In this document: positions 55,527 to 63,754 of the stretch, piece by piece
Layout of the letters: each line of letters opens with the position of its first letter
Position numbering within the stretch: position 1 is the stretch's first letter
DNA from: an uncultured Alphaproteobacteria bacterium
Lineage (GTDB): Bacteria; Pseudomonadota; Alphaproteobacteria; Rhodobacterales; Rhodobacteraceae
Length of the DNA: 64,000 nucleotides
Assembly (NCBI GenBank): GCA_902537215.1
Contig: CACBAM010000006.1
Coordinates: 1 to 64,000, forward strand
Direction of reading: 5' to 3'
Notes under the pieces: generated by a model
Told to the model about the DNA's origin: nothing
Seen by the model: the letters and a program-made list of their open reading frames with translations, nothing else
Databases searched by the model: none
Translations under genes and position numbers: made by a program

Positions 55527-55786
55527 AATCTATTTTTAAAAATATATTTGGGAAGGAATTTTATTCTAATCTTTGGATTGCTATTTCCTTTGGATTACTT
55601 TCCCAAGTAATTGGTTATACAAAATACGAGGGATATTTTGATCTTTATTGGATAGTTATGAAGGATGGTTATCTTTACCTTAATTTATATCCTAGCTTTG
55701 ATGAGCTAAGTGTTATTTTATTCATTAGAGTATTTCTAGCTATATTTGTCTTTCTAACCGTTAAAGATAAACTAAAAGGTAACTAA
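55511..55786 (+). CDS. Small two-pass membrane protein, unknown
   Basis: The 91-residue product has two likely membrane segments (about residues 20-38 and 66-83) and no known motif. The ATG follows GAAGGTTTC at good spacing and overlaps the preceding small gene, so the two probably form a unit. Function unknown. Confidence 0.5.
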   Translation: MASRLESIFKNIFGKEFYSNLWIAISFGLLSQVIGYTKYEGYFDLYWIVMKDGYLYLNLYPSFDELSVILFIRVFLAIFVFLTVKDKLKGN

Positions 55787-55787
55787 T

Positions 55788-55946
55788 ATTACAGAAGAAT
55801 TTTCGGGAAATGTAATGGATTACGTTAAATACAAATTAACCGTAGCCTGAATAGCAGCATATAATGGTGGAGATGGAAGTGGCTACTGAAAAAGCTGTCG
55901 AGATTATAGATATATAAACACACAATGTGGCGGAGAGATTAAATAG
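55788..55946 (+). pseudogene. Remnant of a lysozyme/transglycosylase-like protein
   Basis: The frame encodes VMDYVKYKLTVA, a TGA (55848-55850), IAAYNGGDGSGY, a second TGA (55887-55889), then KSCRDYRYINTQCGGEIK and a TAG. AAYNGG resembles the end of lytic transglycosylase domains. Trp would fit both TGA positions, consistent with TGG-to-TGA decay. The N-terminal part is missing. The call is tentative. Confidence 0.4.
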
Positions 55947-56047
55947 CTAGGAACTTACTTGCGCTCTATCCGTAAAAACTTTATTTTTAATATTGCATGT
56001 TACTACGTGCTTAGATTGTCTTCTTGTTTTATTTTAGCTATGGTAGG

Positions 56048-56103
56048 CATGGGACACTAAAAGGTACTCACGTTGTAGTTTTTTGGAGTGTGCAGCAGAT
56101 GGG
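56048..56103 (+). repeat. 56-base dispersed repeat, copy B
   Basis: CATGGGACA, AAGGTACTCACGT and TTGGAGTGTGCAGCAGATGGG place this in the same family as copy A. It ends 4 bases before the cyclase stop codon and, with inverted copy C, brackets the two cyclase genes. Confidence 0.8.
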
Positions 56104-56107
56104 TTAG

Positions 56108-57412
56108 TCAGTCGTAAATCTTTACTAAGTCTATCCCTTTTTTCCGTCCTCTTATTTTAAAATTTTTTATATTTTTATACTTTTTCGGTAAAATTATTTT
56201 GTCTGCAAATTCTTTACTTACTACAAAATTTGTATCGAATTCTTTACAAGAGTCACATATTCTGCTCGCCACATTTACAGGATCTCCAATAACAGCAAAT
56301 TCTGTCCGCAATTTACTTCCAATATTTCCAAAAACACACCTGCCATAGTGGATACCAATTCTGTGCGATAGTTGTTGCAGTCCTTTCTCTTTTCTTAGCT
56401 GATTCCAGTTCTTTAGCCTTTCATTCATATCCAATGCGCAATTGAAAGCATTTTGGGCATCATTTCCTGAAGACTTAGGTGTTCCGAAGTTTGCCATAAC
56501 TGCATCACCAATAAACTTATCGACTGTGCCTTTATGCGCAAAGATAGAATCTACCATCATTGTTTGATATTCAGATAGCAAAAGTAAAACATCTTTTGGA
56601 TCCATTTTTTCAGAAAGCTTTGTGAAACCCACAATATCGGTAAACATTATTGCAATATCTAGATCTTTTGAACTCTGGTTTTCAAAAGTACTTGCTGTTT
56701 TTTCTATCTCGTCTTTTATATCCGGAGAAAAATAACGCCCCAAAACTATATTAGCCCTTTCTGTTTTCTTTACCGATGCAATGACAGCCTGGAAAAAGAA
56801 AAAGATAATAAAAAGTCCAATCGTAAAAAAGCTCAAGATTGTAATATTATCCATCAAAATAAATGAATTAATTGCCATGGGATCAATCACAAGAACATTA
56901 AAATAATCTTCTGATAAAAAAGTTTTTGGGTGACTGATGTGAATAGTCAGGTAAAAAAATAGTGGGAGTATAGTTAATATTACATTTAACACAACAGCCC
57001 ATAGCCTTAAAAAAAATAGTGATATTAATAGAAAAATTGGAACATTTATAAAAACATAATCGGTCCATTTCCCCATACCGGCAAAGGCGCTCTCCTTGTC
57101 TGCATACACCATGTTGTAAATGTAGCCTTGAAAATCATTGCGAATAAACATAGAAATATGGACTAGCAATAGAAAATATATGAGAAAGATGGCGTAGTTT
57201 CTATTAGTAACGTACTTATAGCCGATGAAAGATAAGATCAGCCAGAAAAAAGGAAAGAAAACTGTAAATGCTTTTATCAAAGGAACCCGAGCATTTGCTA
57301 TGTCATAGCTCTGATTGAGGAGGCTATAAACAGCAACTAATGCTAAAAAGACACTACCACCTTTTAATGCTTTTAATTCCCATTCAGTACCTTCAGTGAG
57401 AAATTTCATCAT
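56108..57412 (-). CDS. Membrane-bound class III adenylate/guanylate cyclase
   Basis: The 434-residue protein has six likely membrane helices (residues 17-225) and a C-terminal class III cyclase domain. Metal aspartates are in FTDIVGFTKL and FIGDAVMANF, and the transition-state residues are in IGDPVNVASRI. The lysine in VDKFIGD and the aspartate in VIGD suggest ATP as substrate. It lies 7 bases downstream of the second cyclase gene, so the two are probably co-transcribed. No effector gene is adjacent. Confidence 0.9.
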   Translation of the reverse strand: MMKFLTEGTEWELKALKGGSVFLALVAVYSLLNQSYDIANARVPLIKAFTVFFPFFWLILSFIGYKYVTNRNYAIFLIYFLLLVHISMFIRNDFQGYIYNMVYADKESAFAGMGKWTDYVFINVPIFLLISLFFLRLWAVVLNVILTILPLFFYLTIHISHPKTFLSEDYFNVLVIDPMAINSFILMDNITILSFFTIGLFIIFFFFQAVIASVKKTERANIVLGRYFSPDIKDEIEKTASTFENQSSKDLDIAIMFTDIVGFTKLSEKMDPKDVLLLLSEYQTMMVDSIFAHKGTVDKFIGDAVMANFGTPKSSGNDAQNAFNCALDMNERLKNWNQLRKEKGLQQLSHRIGIHYGRCVFGNIGSKLRTEFAVIGDPVNVASRICDSCKEFDTNFVVSKEFADKIILPKKYKNIKNFKIRGRKKGIDLVKIYD

Positions 57413-57419
57413 TTAAATA

Positions 57420-59249
57420 TTATTTAAGGCCGGCTTTTCTCATTCCATCCAAAAGAATATCTTTAATTTGTTGGTTAAGCTCCGGAATAACCTTTTCATA
57501 GTCTTCTATAGTTTTGATTTCAGGTCTATTTTCTTGATATTTTTTAAGCCACTTTCTGCTTTCTTCGATTTTACCCTCATTAGCCAAAACAACAGCTTTA
57601 AATGCATGATATCTGCTGTGATCATTTTCTCTCATGCTTCTATCAACAGACTGATTAGCATTCAGCCAATCATTCTTTCCTAGATAACAGAATAAAAGCA
57701 TTGTTTCATAAAATGGCACTGCCTTACGATTACTTTCATTTGCTCTATTAAATAAATCAATTGCATTATCGTAATCACACTCTTTTAAGTAAAGCATGCC
57801 TTTAGCTTGAAGTGATCTCGAATGGTGAGGATTTATTTCAACAGCTTTGCTAACAAATTCTCTATATTTTGTTTCATCATTTGAAATCCTAAACAGAAAT
57901 GCAAGATTCAACACAGAGTCAGGATTATTAGGATCAAGACTATAACTTTTTTCTGCTACCTCTCTGTATCGAGCTTCATTTTTCTCACGATCGTGTTGAA
58001 GAGAAGATTCTAACCGAAGAAAGACTAAGCACGAAGCAAGAACATTATATGCATCCGTTAAATTTCTATTTAAAGCAATTGATTTCTCTGCATGCTCAAT
58101 TGCTTCGTAAAGATATTTAATTTTCTTTTCAACATTTTTAGCTTCACTACTTTTATCATAAGAATTCAATGAATGAAGATACTCATCCCAAGCACTAAAA
58201 ATTTTCAAGTCCTTATTATTTAGTTTGTTTTGTTCGTTTAATATAATTGCAGGTAAAGCTAAAGCTGAAACCTTTTGAGATACCTCATCCTGCACTTCAA
58301 AAATATCGTCTAAAGATCTATCCCAAGTTTGAGACCAAATTTGAACATCGTTTAAAGCATCTGTAAGCTTAGCCGATATTCTTACTTTATTTCCACCTTT
58401 TCGAATACTCCCTTGCACTAGATAATTAGCATTCAAACCATTTGCTATGTCTTTAGTTGCTTCTTTAGAGTTTTTATATTTCATCACCGAATTTAATGAA
58501 ACAATAGGAAATGTCTTTGATTTTGAAAAATAAGAAATTGTATCTTCTGTTATACCATCAGCAAAAAATTCTTGTTCTTGATCCGTACTAAGATTAGCAA
58601 ATGGCAAAACAGCTACAGTTGGAGGAACACTACCTTCATTTATTTTTGCAGAGGCAGCTGCCGTAACTTTTTCATCTATATTAGAACGCTTTTCAAGATC
58701 AGGGATATCTAAGTCATATGCATGAACAAATGTATTTTTTACTTGTTGTTCCCCAAGATCATTAAAAAGTAGTTCTGTCTTTTTATTTACAAAATCCATT
58801 ATGCTTTTAGATAAACAAACACCACTAGGCTGTGATAATGCTTCCAATCTTGCGGCAACATTAACTCCATCACCGTATAGATTTTCACCTTCAACTATAA
58901 CATCACCCATATTAAGACCAATTCTGAAGTGCATTTTTGCGTCATCAGAAACTGAATTATTTCTCTCTTTTAAAAGTTTTTGAAATTCATTAGCACAAAT
59001 TACTGCTGAGACGGCACTTTGAAATTCAGCTAAAACAGAATCTCCGGCAGTATTGAAAATTCTTCCACCATGTTCAGTAAATAATTTATCTAATATATCC
59101 TTACAAACTCTAAAACTTCTTAAAGTCTCATCTTCGTTTTTCTCCATTGACTTGCTAAAACCTACAACGTCAGTAACAAAGATAACTGCAATTTTTCTTT
59201 CTATAACTTGATTAAAATCATTTTCTAATTTCACTACATTTTCACTCAT
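57420..59249 (-). CDS. Cyclase domain fused to TolB-like and TPR domains
   Basis: The 609-residue soluble protein starts with a class III cyclase domain (residues 15-180; VTDVVGFSKSM, NTAGDSVLAEF, YGDGVNVAARLEAL). A TolB-like/FlgO segment follows (about 205-335; VAVLPFANLSTDQEQEFFAD), then TPR-like helical repeats (about 360-590). This architecture is frequent in alphaproteobacteria. The usual lysine for base recognition is replaced by Asn/Thr. It is the promoter-proximal gene of the cyclase pair. Confidence 0.9.
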   Translation of the reverse strand: MSENVVKLENDFNQVIERKIAVIFVTDVVGFSKSMEKNEDETLRSFRVCKDILDKLFTEHGGRIFNTAGDSVLAEFQSAVSAVICANEFQKLLKERNNSVSDDAKMHFRIGLNMGDVIVEGENLYGDGVNVAARLEALSQPSGVCLSKSIMDFVNKKTELLFNDLGEQQVKNTFVHAYDLDIPDLEKRSNIDEKVTAAASAKINEGSVPPTVAVLPFANLSTDQEQEFFADGITEDTISYFSKSKTFPIVSLNSVMKYKNSKEATKDIANGLNANYLVQGSIRKGGNKVRISAKLTDALNDVQIWSQTWDRSLDDIFEVQDEVSQKVSALALPAIILNEQNKLNNKDLKIFSAWDEYLHSLNSYDKSSEAKNVEKKIKYLYEAIEHAEKSIALNRNLTDAYNVLASCLVFLRLESSLQHDREKNEARYREVAEKSYSLDPNNPDSVLNLAFLFRISNDETKYREFVSKAVEINPHHSRSLQAKGMLYLKECDYDNAIDLFNRANESNRKAVPFYETMLLFCYLGKNDWLNANQSVDRSMRENDHSRYHAFKAVVLANEGKIEESRKWLKKYQENRPEIKTIEDYEKVIPELNQQIKDILLDGMRKAGLK

Positions 59250-59703
59250 TTACGATCACTTTTTTATCAATTGTTAATCTAATTAAAAAACCCTAATCTC
59301 AAACGTTTCAAACAAAAATATTACTTAGAAACTACGGCTGTAAGTGAAGAGCCATATTTAAAACATCATTTTTTTTTTGACAAATTAACTTTAACCAAAT
59401 TTTATCCGAGTTACAAGTTTACCAAACATTCCATCTGCTGCACACTCCAAGAACATATCACCTGCACTCCCCGTGTGCTTCATACATTTGAGGGCATACC
59501 AAATGATAATCCGGAAATGGCTGTTAGTCTCTTGTCAAGTTACCGATCTATACTATCTCCAATATAGATCTGTTTCTGTAGTTAAATAGTAGAAAAGGTA
59601 TTATTAAAAAGCTTGGAGCAAGATCGAAGAACTGGGTTATTAAAGTTTAACATAATTTTTTCTTTCATTGGCTAAAATATGGCGGCCTAGATAGAAGATT
59701 TTT
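59250..59703. other. Intergenic stretch with repeat C and a hairpin
   Basis: These 454 bases separate the divergent cyclase and cytochrome genes. They hold repeat copy C and a perfect 8-bp stem GATCTATA/TATAGATC (59545-59570) with a 10-base loop. No reading frame with recognisable protein content is seen. Confidence 0.6.
59431..59480 (-). repeat. Dispersed repeat, copy C (inverted)
   Basis: Read on the minus strand it shows ATATGTTCTTGGAGTGTG and CAGCAGATGG, the best match to the core of copies A and B; the CATGGGACA side is degenerate. It brackets the cyclase pair together with copy B. Confidence 0.75.
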
Positions 59704-59739
59704 TTGGGATTTAAGAGTACTGTAAAAAAAGCGGGTGAA

Positions 59740-60249
59740 ATGAGATATTCTTTTGGAATAATAGTATTACACTGGACAACTGCCGTGCTAATGTTCGCTT
59801 TGGCCACTTCTGGACTGTTATATAGTTATAAAATTGTTGGTTCAAATGCATTGATCTTTCATCAGTGGGGCGGACAGCTCCTTTTAGTTCTTGTTTTTAT
59901 CTGGATCGCAGTAAGGCTAGTTTTCGGAGTTGGTCCACCTGATTCTGATCATGTATGGTGGGAAAAGATACTAGGAGCATTAGTTAAAATCACGCTATAT
60001 GCACTTCTTATTGCTTACGTCGTTACTGGCTACGTTACGGCGTCGGGCCTCAGAAACTCTGAGCTGTTGTTTCCCATTAATGTTGCCTTTGCCAGATCTG
60101 ACTCAGGGGACTTGTTCATGGAAGCTCACTTTGCATTAAAATGGGTCTTATTCATAGTTCTTGGTCTCCATGTCTTGGGCACGATTAAACATAGTTTTAT
60201 AGACCGTGACAAAACATTTAGAAACATATGGATAACAAAGAAAGGATAA
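59740..60249 (+). CDS. Cytochrome b561-family membrane protein
   Basis: The 169-residue protein has four membrane helices with histidines placed to bind two haems: LHWTTA in helix 1, FHQWGG in helix 2, AHFALKW in helix 3/4 and LHVLGTIKH in the last. It likely moves electrons between quinones and a periplasmic partner, here the Rieske-like protein encoded 7 bases downstream. The ATG at 59740 is preferred over an in-frame TTG at 59704. Confidence 0.87.
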   Translation: MRYSFGIIVLHWTTAVLMFALATSGLLYSYKIVGSNALIFHQWGGQLLLVLVFIWIAVRLVFGVGPPDSDHVWWEKILGALVKITLYALLIAYVVTGYVTASGLRNSELLFPINVAFARSDSGDLFMEAHFALKWVLFIVLGLHVLGTIKHSFIDRDKTFRNIWITKKG

Positions 60250-60256
60250 CCTGAAT

Positions 60257-60775
60257 ATGAAAAAAATTTCTCGTCGTCATGTAATTGTCAGTCTTGCGAG
60301 CACAGCCACATTTTTATGTCCAGCTGTGCTCAAAGCAGCAACGACTGCAGATTTAACTGGTTGGGCTAATATCCCAACTGATATTCCAATGGGGCTTAAA
60401 CAAGTTCTGCGACTTGGAAATGGTCCCGCGAGCATTGATATTTCACAACTTAAACCTGGAGATGTTAGTGTAATTGCCCGCCCGAATGATAGTGCAGACT
60501 ATGCAGGTACTGGACAGACGCAATTTGTTGCGGTAATGCGTAGAGATAAAGACTACCTGATTGTTGAATTGACCTGCCCTCATAAAGGAAAAGCCATCGG
60601 TCTAACAGGAGATCCTAAAGTGCCATTCGCCTGTACCAAACGTGGCAGGTACCACTCTAGTGAGTTTGACTCAAATGGTCTTGGAGTTGCAGGTAAATCA
60701 TCAGGAGATCTAATGATTGTTCCAGAGCATAAGTTGAACAGTTCTAACGGAAAAGTAGTACTTGAACTTGCCTAG
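60257..60775 (+). CDS. Tat-exported Rieske-like protein with altered cluster motif
   Basis: The 172-residue product begins with a twin-arginine signal (ISRRHVIVSLAS) and a likely cleavage near LKAA (residue 28). The C-terminal half is Rieske-like: the first pair is Cys107-Pro-His109 and the second region reads FACTKRGRYHSSEFD with Cys126 and His133. A normal second motif is Cys-x2-His; here Gly130 (GGC) stands where Cys (TGC) is expected. It probably pairs with cytochrome b561, but cluster binding is doubtful. Confidence 0.78.
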   Translation: MKKISRRHVIVSLASTATFLCPAVLKAATTADLTGWANIPTDIPMGLKQVLRLGNGPASIDISQLKPGDVSVIARPNDSADYAGTGQTQFVAVMRRDKDYLIVELTCPHKGKAIGLTGDPKVPFACTKRGRYHSSEFDSNGLGVAGKSSGDLMIVPEHKLNSSNGKVVLELA

Positions 60776-60855
60776 CCTCGATAATTTCTTGAGTATATCA
60801 ATACCAAAAAATAAAGTTATGCAGAGAAATATAGCAGCTATAAAAAATAATAGTT

Positions 60856-60910
60856 CCCTTCTGCTACATACTCCAGTAACACACTACGTTTATACCCCCT
60901 ATGTCCCATG
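60856..60910 (-). repeat. Dispersed repeat, copy D (inverted)
   Basis: On the minus strand it reads CATGGGACATAGGGGGTA, then ACGTAGTGTGTTACTGGAG and TATGTAGCAGAAGGG. It is the inverted partner of copy A inside inverted repeat 2. Confidence 0.82.
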
Positions 60911-61036
60911 AGTGGGAAGGGTCTCGTCAACCGTGAAACGTTTCCGTACCTATTGACTTGAGCATGGATATACCTAAGCTACTACTGTTACTGTATTTCA
61001 GTCGCTAGTGGTGCATCTAAAGGGCGTTTAAATGTA

Positions 61037-61050
61037 TATCACCCGCAACA
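61037..61050 (+). other. Probable attR: tRNA-Leu 3'-end copy
   Basis: TATCACCCGCAACA differs by one base from TATCACCCGCACCA at the tRNA 3' end (53281-53294) and is in the same orientation, 7.76 kb downstream. It marks the likely right boundary of the island. Confidence 0.7.
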
Positions 61051-61073
61051 TACTCCTAGGCACTTCTATTGTT

Positions 61074-61490
61074 TTAGCCAGCGAAGTTCTCTCCAGTTTT
61101 TTTAGGAGCCATTCTAATCAGTCTTGAGGTTTTGACTGCAATTTGTCTGTGTAGTACCGCCTTTTGATAAGTCTTGTCTCTTTGCATTAATACAAACGAT
61201 TCAACAGTTGGATACTCAGCAATAAAGCATATATCCCATTTCTCATCAGCTGGACCTATCAATCCAATTAACATATCTCCTCTCCATACAATCGATCCTC
61301 CCAATCTTTTAAAAACGGGTTCACTTTCTTCTCCATAACGCATGTATGCTTCAGAACCTGTTGTAATGAAGCCATCTGGGTAAATAGCTTCTTCCTTAAG
61401 CTTTATCAGGTTCAGCATGTGCAAACGTTTACTATCTTTAATATTCTTAAAAGATTTATATGTATCTCTATCAAATGCAACGTATTCCAT
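61074..61490 (-). CDS. DUF1330 family protein
   Basis: The 138-residue ferredoxin-like (alpha/beta barrel) protein contains LHMLNLIKLKEEA, TGSEAYMRYGEESEPVFKRLGG, WRGDMLIGLIGP and FIAEYPTVESFVLMQRD, typical of DUF1330. Biochemical role unknown. It lies just outside the proposed right attachment site, so it is probably the first chromosomal gene after the island. Confidence 0.85.
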   Translation of the reverse strand: MEYVAFDRDTYKSFKNIKDSKRLHMLNLIKLKEEAIYPDGFITTGSEAYMRYGEESEPVFKRLGGSIVWRGDMLIGLIGPADEKWDICFIAEYPTVESFVLMQRDKTYQKAVLHRQIAVKTSRLIRMAPKKTGENFAG

Positions 61491-61758
61491 ATTTTTTACC
61501 TTTGTAAAACGAATTATAAATATTTACATTTCATTATAATCTTTTAAGATCTCTCTACCATCCTTTTGAAGAGCTCTTCCAATCAGGTAACTATAATAGA
61601 TTTCATTCTTTTCGTATTTATAAGAACCAAGCCAAAAAGTTCTTTGTCAGATTATTCTAATTTGCTAAAATTTTGCCGTAACAATTTTCTATCTCACTGA
61701 TTTTTTGAAAAATTGGGTAAACACCAGTAGTTGAAAAATTTTAAAATTATGGATCTAA
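61491..61758. other. Intergenic stretch with a possible short gene remnant
   Basis: 268 bases lie between the divergent DUF1330 and acetoacetyl-CoA synthetase genes. On the minus strand 61524-61646 is an open run of about 40 codons (for example TFWLGSYKYEKNEIYYSYL) with protein-like composition but no usable start, possibly the tail of a decayed gene. Confidence 0.25.
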
Positions 61759-63723
61759 ATGAGTTCGAGAAAAATAATATGGAAACCCTCTGCTAAAAGA
61801 AAAAATTCATCAAGTATGAAATGTTTTATGGATTGGTTACGAGATGACCGTAATCTTTGTTTCGAAGATTTCAACGAACTATGGGAATGGAGCGTGAACG
61901 ATTTGGAAGGGTTTTGGAAAAGTATTTGGGATTATTTTGGTTTAAGGTCAAGCACTACATTTTCTAAAGTCCTTGATAAAGAAAAGATGCCTGGGGCCTC
62001 GTGGTTTAAAGGAGCAAATGTAAACATAGTTTACGAAATTTTTAATAATTATCAAGAGATTAGAGATAATACTGCCATTTCCTTTCGCTCTGAGACCCTA
62101 GGTGACGGAGTATTGACCTGGGAGGAGTTAATATCAAAGACAAATTCGCTTGTTGTAAAGTTTAAAGAACTTGGAGTCCAAAAAGGGGATCGCGTTGTCG
62201 CAATACTTCCAAACACGCCCCATTCCCTGATTTCTTTTTGTGCAACTGCAAGCATAGGTGCAATTTGGTCTCTCTGTGCTCCAGACATGGGCGAAAACGC
62301 AATTTTAGATCGATTCAAGCAAATAAAGCCCAAAGTGCTTATCTGTCAGGACAGCTATGTATATGCGGGTAAAATTATTAATAAAGTCAATAGTTTACGG
62401 AATATAATAAAAAAATTACCATCGCTATCTGATACAATTCTAGTTAAAATTAAGGATAATTCATTAACTAAAAAGCAATTAGAATGGAACAATATAATGC
62501 GTCTCAGGGGAGAAACCGAAATAGAGATGCTACCTTTTGATCATCCTCTTTGGATAGTATATTCCTCCGGTACTACTGGCAATCCAAAACCTATAGTTCA
62601 TGGTCACGGAGGGATATTGATAGAGATGACAAAGCAATCTCTCCACATGGACATCACTAAAAATGACCATTTTTGTTGGCTTACATCCTCAGGTTGGATA
62701 ATGTGGAATGTTCAGTTATTGGCTTTACTTAGAAAATGCTCAATTGCAATGTTTGACTTTGCTCCAAATTATCCAGATTTTTTAGAGGTATGGAGAAAAG
62801 TTGATGAAGAAAAACTCACTTATTTTGGTGCTGGAGCAGCTTTCTTTACGGCTTGCATGAAATCGAACATTGTACCGAAGAATAAGTTTAATTTTGATAA
62901 ACTTAGATCTTTGGGAGCAACTGGCTCGCCATTAAGTCAAGAAGGGTACAACTGGATATACCAGAAAGTTAAATCAGATATTTGGTTAGCACCTTTATCC
63001 GGAGGAACAGACTTCGCTGGCGCATTTGTAATCGGCAACCCGCTTTTAGATGTTAGAGAAGGAGAAATGCAATCGAAGTCCTTGGGTTGCTCAGTATATG
63101 CGTTTGATGACAATGGAAATTCTGTGGTAGGGAAGGTAGGAGAGTTAGTGTGCACAAAGCCTTTGCCTTCCATGCCACTCTATTTTTGGGGTGATAAACA
63201 AAATAAAAGATTAAAAGAAAGTTATTTTGAAACATTTCCAGGTGTCTGGAAACATGGAGATTGGATAGAATTCACTGATTACGGAGGGTCAGTAATATAT
63301 GGACGATCAGACGCAACAATAAATAGGAGAGGTCTTAGATTAGGGTCATCTGAGATTTATCGAGCTGTAGAAGCACTTTCAGAAGTAATGGATAGCGTTG
63401 TTGTTGACCTGGAATACTTAAACAGAGAAAGTAATATGACACTGTTTGTAGTTTTATATCCCGAAATCGCATTGTCTAACAGTTTAAAAGAAAAAATCAG
63501 TGGTGCGATAAAGAACTCCATATCAGCTAGGTTTATACCAGATAAAATCATAAAAATTAATGAAGTGCCAAGAACCTTATCTGGCAAAAAGTTGGAGGTT
63601 CCTATTAAAAAACTTCTACTTGGTTCAGACCCCAAAACTGTTGTAAACAGAGAATCTATGGCTAATCCTTCAAGTTTTGAGTTCTTTGTCACATATGCCA
63701 AAAACCAAACCTTTAAAGTTTAA
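61759..63723 (+). CDS. Acetoacetyl-CoA synthetase
   Basis: The 654-residue adenylate-forming ligase activates acetoacetate to acetoacetyl-CoA. The AMP/ATP motif is IVYSSGTTGNPKPIVHGHGG, followed by SGWIMWNVQL, LSGGTDFAGAFV and the hinge/core GRSDATINRRGLRLGSSEIY. The C-terminal lysine in RTLSGKKLEVP is the residue often controlled by acetylation. The N-terminal FWKSIWDYFG and overall length fit acetoacetate-CoA ligase rather than acetyl-CoA synthetase. Confidence 0.93.
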   Translation: MSSRKIIWKPSAKRKNSSSMKCFMDWLRDDRNLCFEDFNELWEWSVNDLEGFWKSIWDYFGLRSSTTFSKVLDKEKMPGASWFKGANVNIVYEIFNNYQEIRDNTAISFRSETLGDGVLTWEELISKTNSLVVKFKELGVQKGDRVVAILPNTPHSLISFCATASIGAIWSLCAPDMGENAILDRFKQIKPKVLICQDSYVYAGKIINKVNSLRNIIKKLPSLSDTILVKIKDNSLTKKQLEWNNIMRLRGETEIEMLPFDHPLWIVYSSGTTGNPKPIVHGHGGILIEMTKQSLHMDITKNDHFCWLTSSGWIMWNVQLLALLRKCSIAMFDFAPNYPDFLEVWRKVDEEKLTYFGAGAAFFTACMKSNIVPKNKFNFDKLRSLGATGSPLSQEGYNWIYQKVKSDIWLAPLSGGTDFAGAFVIGNPLLDVREGEMQSKSLGCSVYAFDDNGNSVVGKVGELVCTKPLPSMPLYFWGDKQNKRLKESYFETFPGVWKHGDWIEFTDYGGSVIYGRSDATINRRGLRLGSSEIYRAVEALSEVMDSVVVDLEYLNRESNMTLFVVLYPEIALSNSLKEKISGAIKNSISARFIPDKIIKINEVPRTLSGKKLEVPIKKLLLGSDPKTVVNRESMANPSSFEFFVTYAKNQTFKV

Positions 63724-63754
63724 AATTATTGTATTGTAGGTAGATGGGTTACTA

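Larger units (their letters stand above)
53281..61050. mobile_element. tRNA-Leu-associated genomic island with nested inverted repeats
   Basis: The segment begins at the tRNA 3' end with an integrase pseudogene and ends at 61037-61050 with TATCACCCGCAACA, which matches the tRNA 3' end (13 of 14) in direct orientation, so these are likely attL and attR. Inside lie an inverted third core at 54983-54996, two pairs of inverted repeats and four copies of a 56-base motif. Cargo is metabolic and signalling, not phage structural. Extent and history are inferred from these repeats only. Confidence 0.72.
60839..61050 (-). repeat. Inverted repeat 2, right arm (island right end)
   Basis: About 212 bases matching the reverse complement of 54983-55200. 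It ends with the tRNA-like core at 61037-61050. It holds copy D of the 56-base motif and no coding sequence. Confidence 0.82.

Noticed and set aside
55788-55946. Reading TGA as tryptophan for the whole organism
   Set aside because: Many core genes here end in TGA (uvrA, sufC, frr, cdsA, bamA), so TGA is a normal stop.
54983-61050. Composite transposon bounded by insertion sequences
   Set aside because: The repeat arms contain no transposase frame, and they end in the tRNA core, which points to a tyrosine recombinase.
53281-61050. CRISPR array or defence island
   Set aside because: Repeats are too few and irregularly spaced for a CRISPR array, and no cas, restriction or known abortive-infection effector is present.
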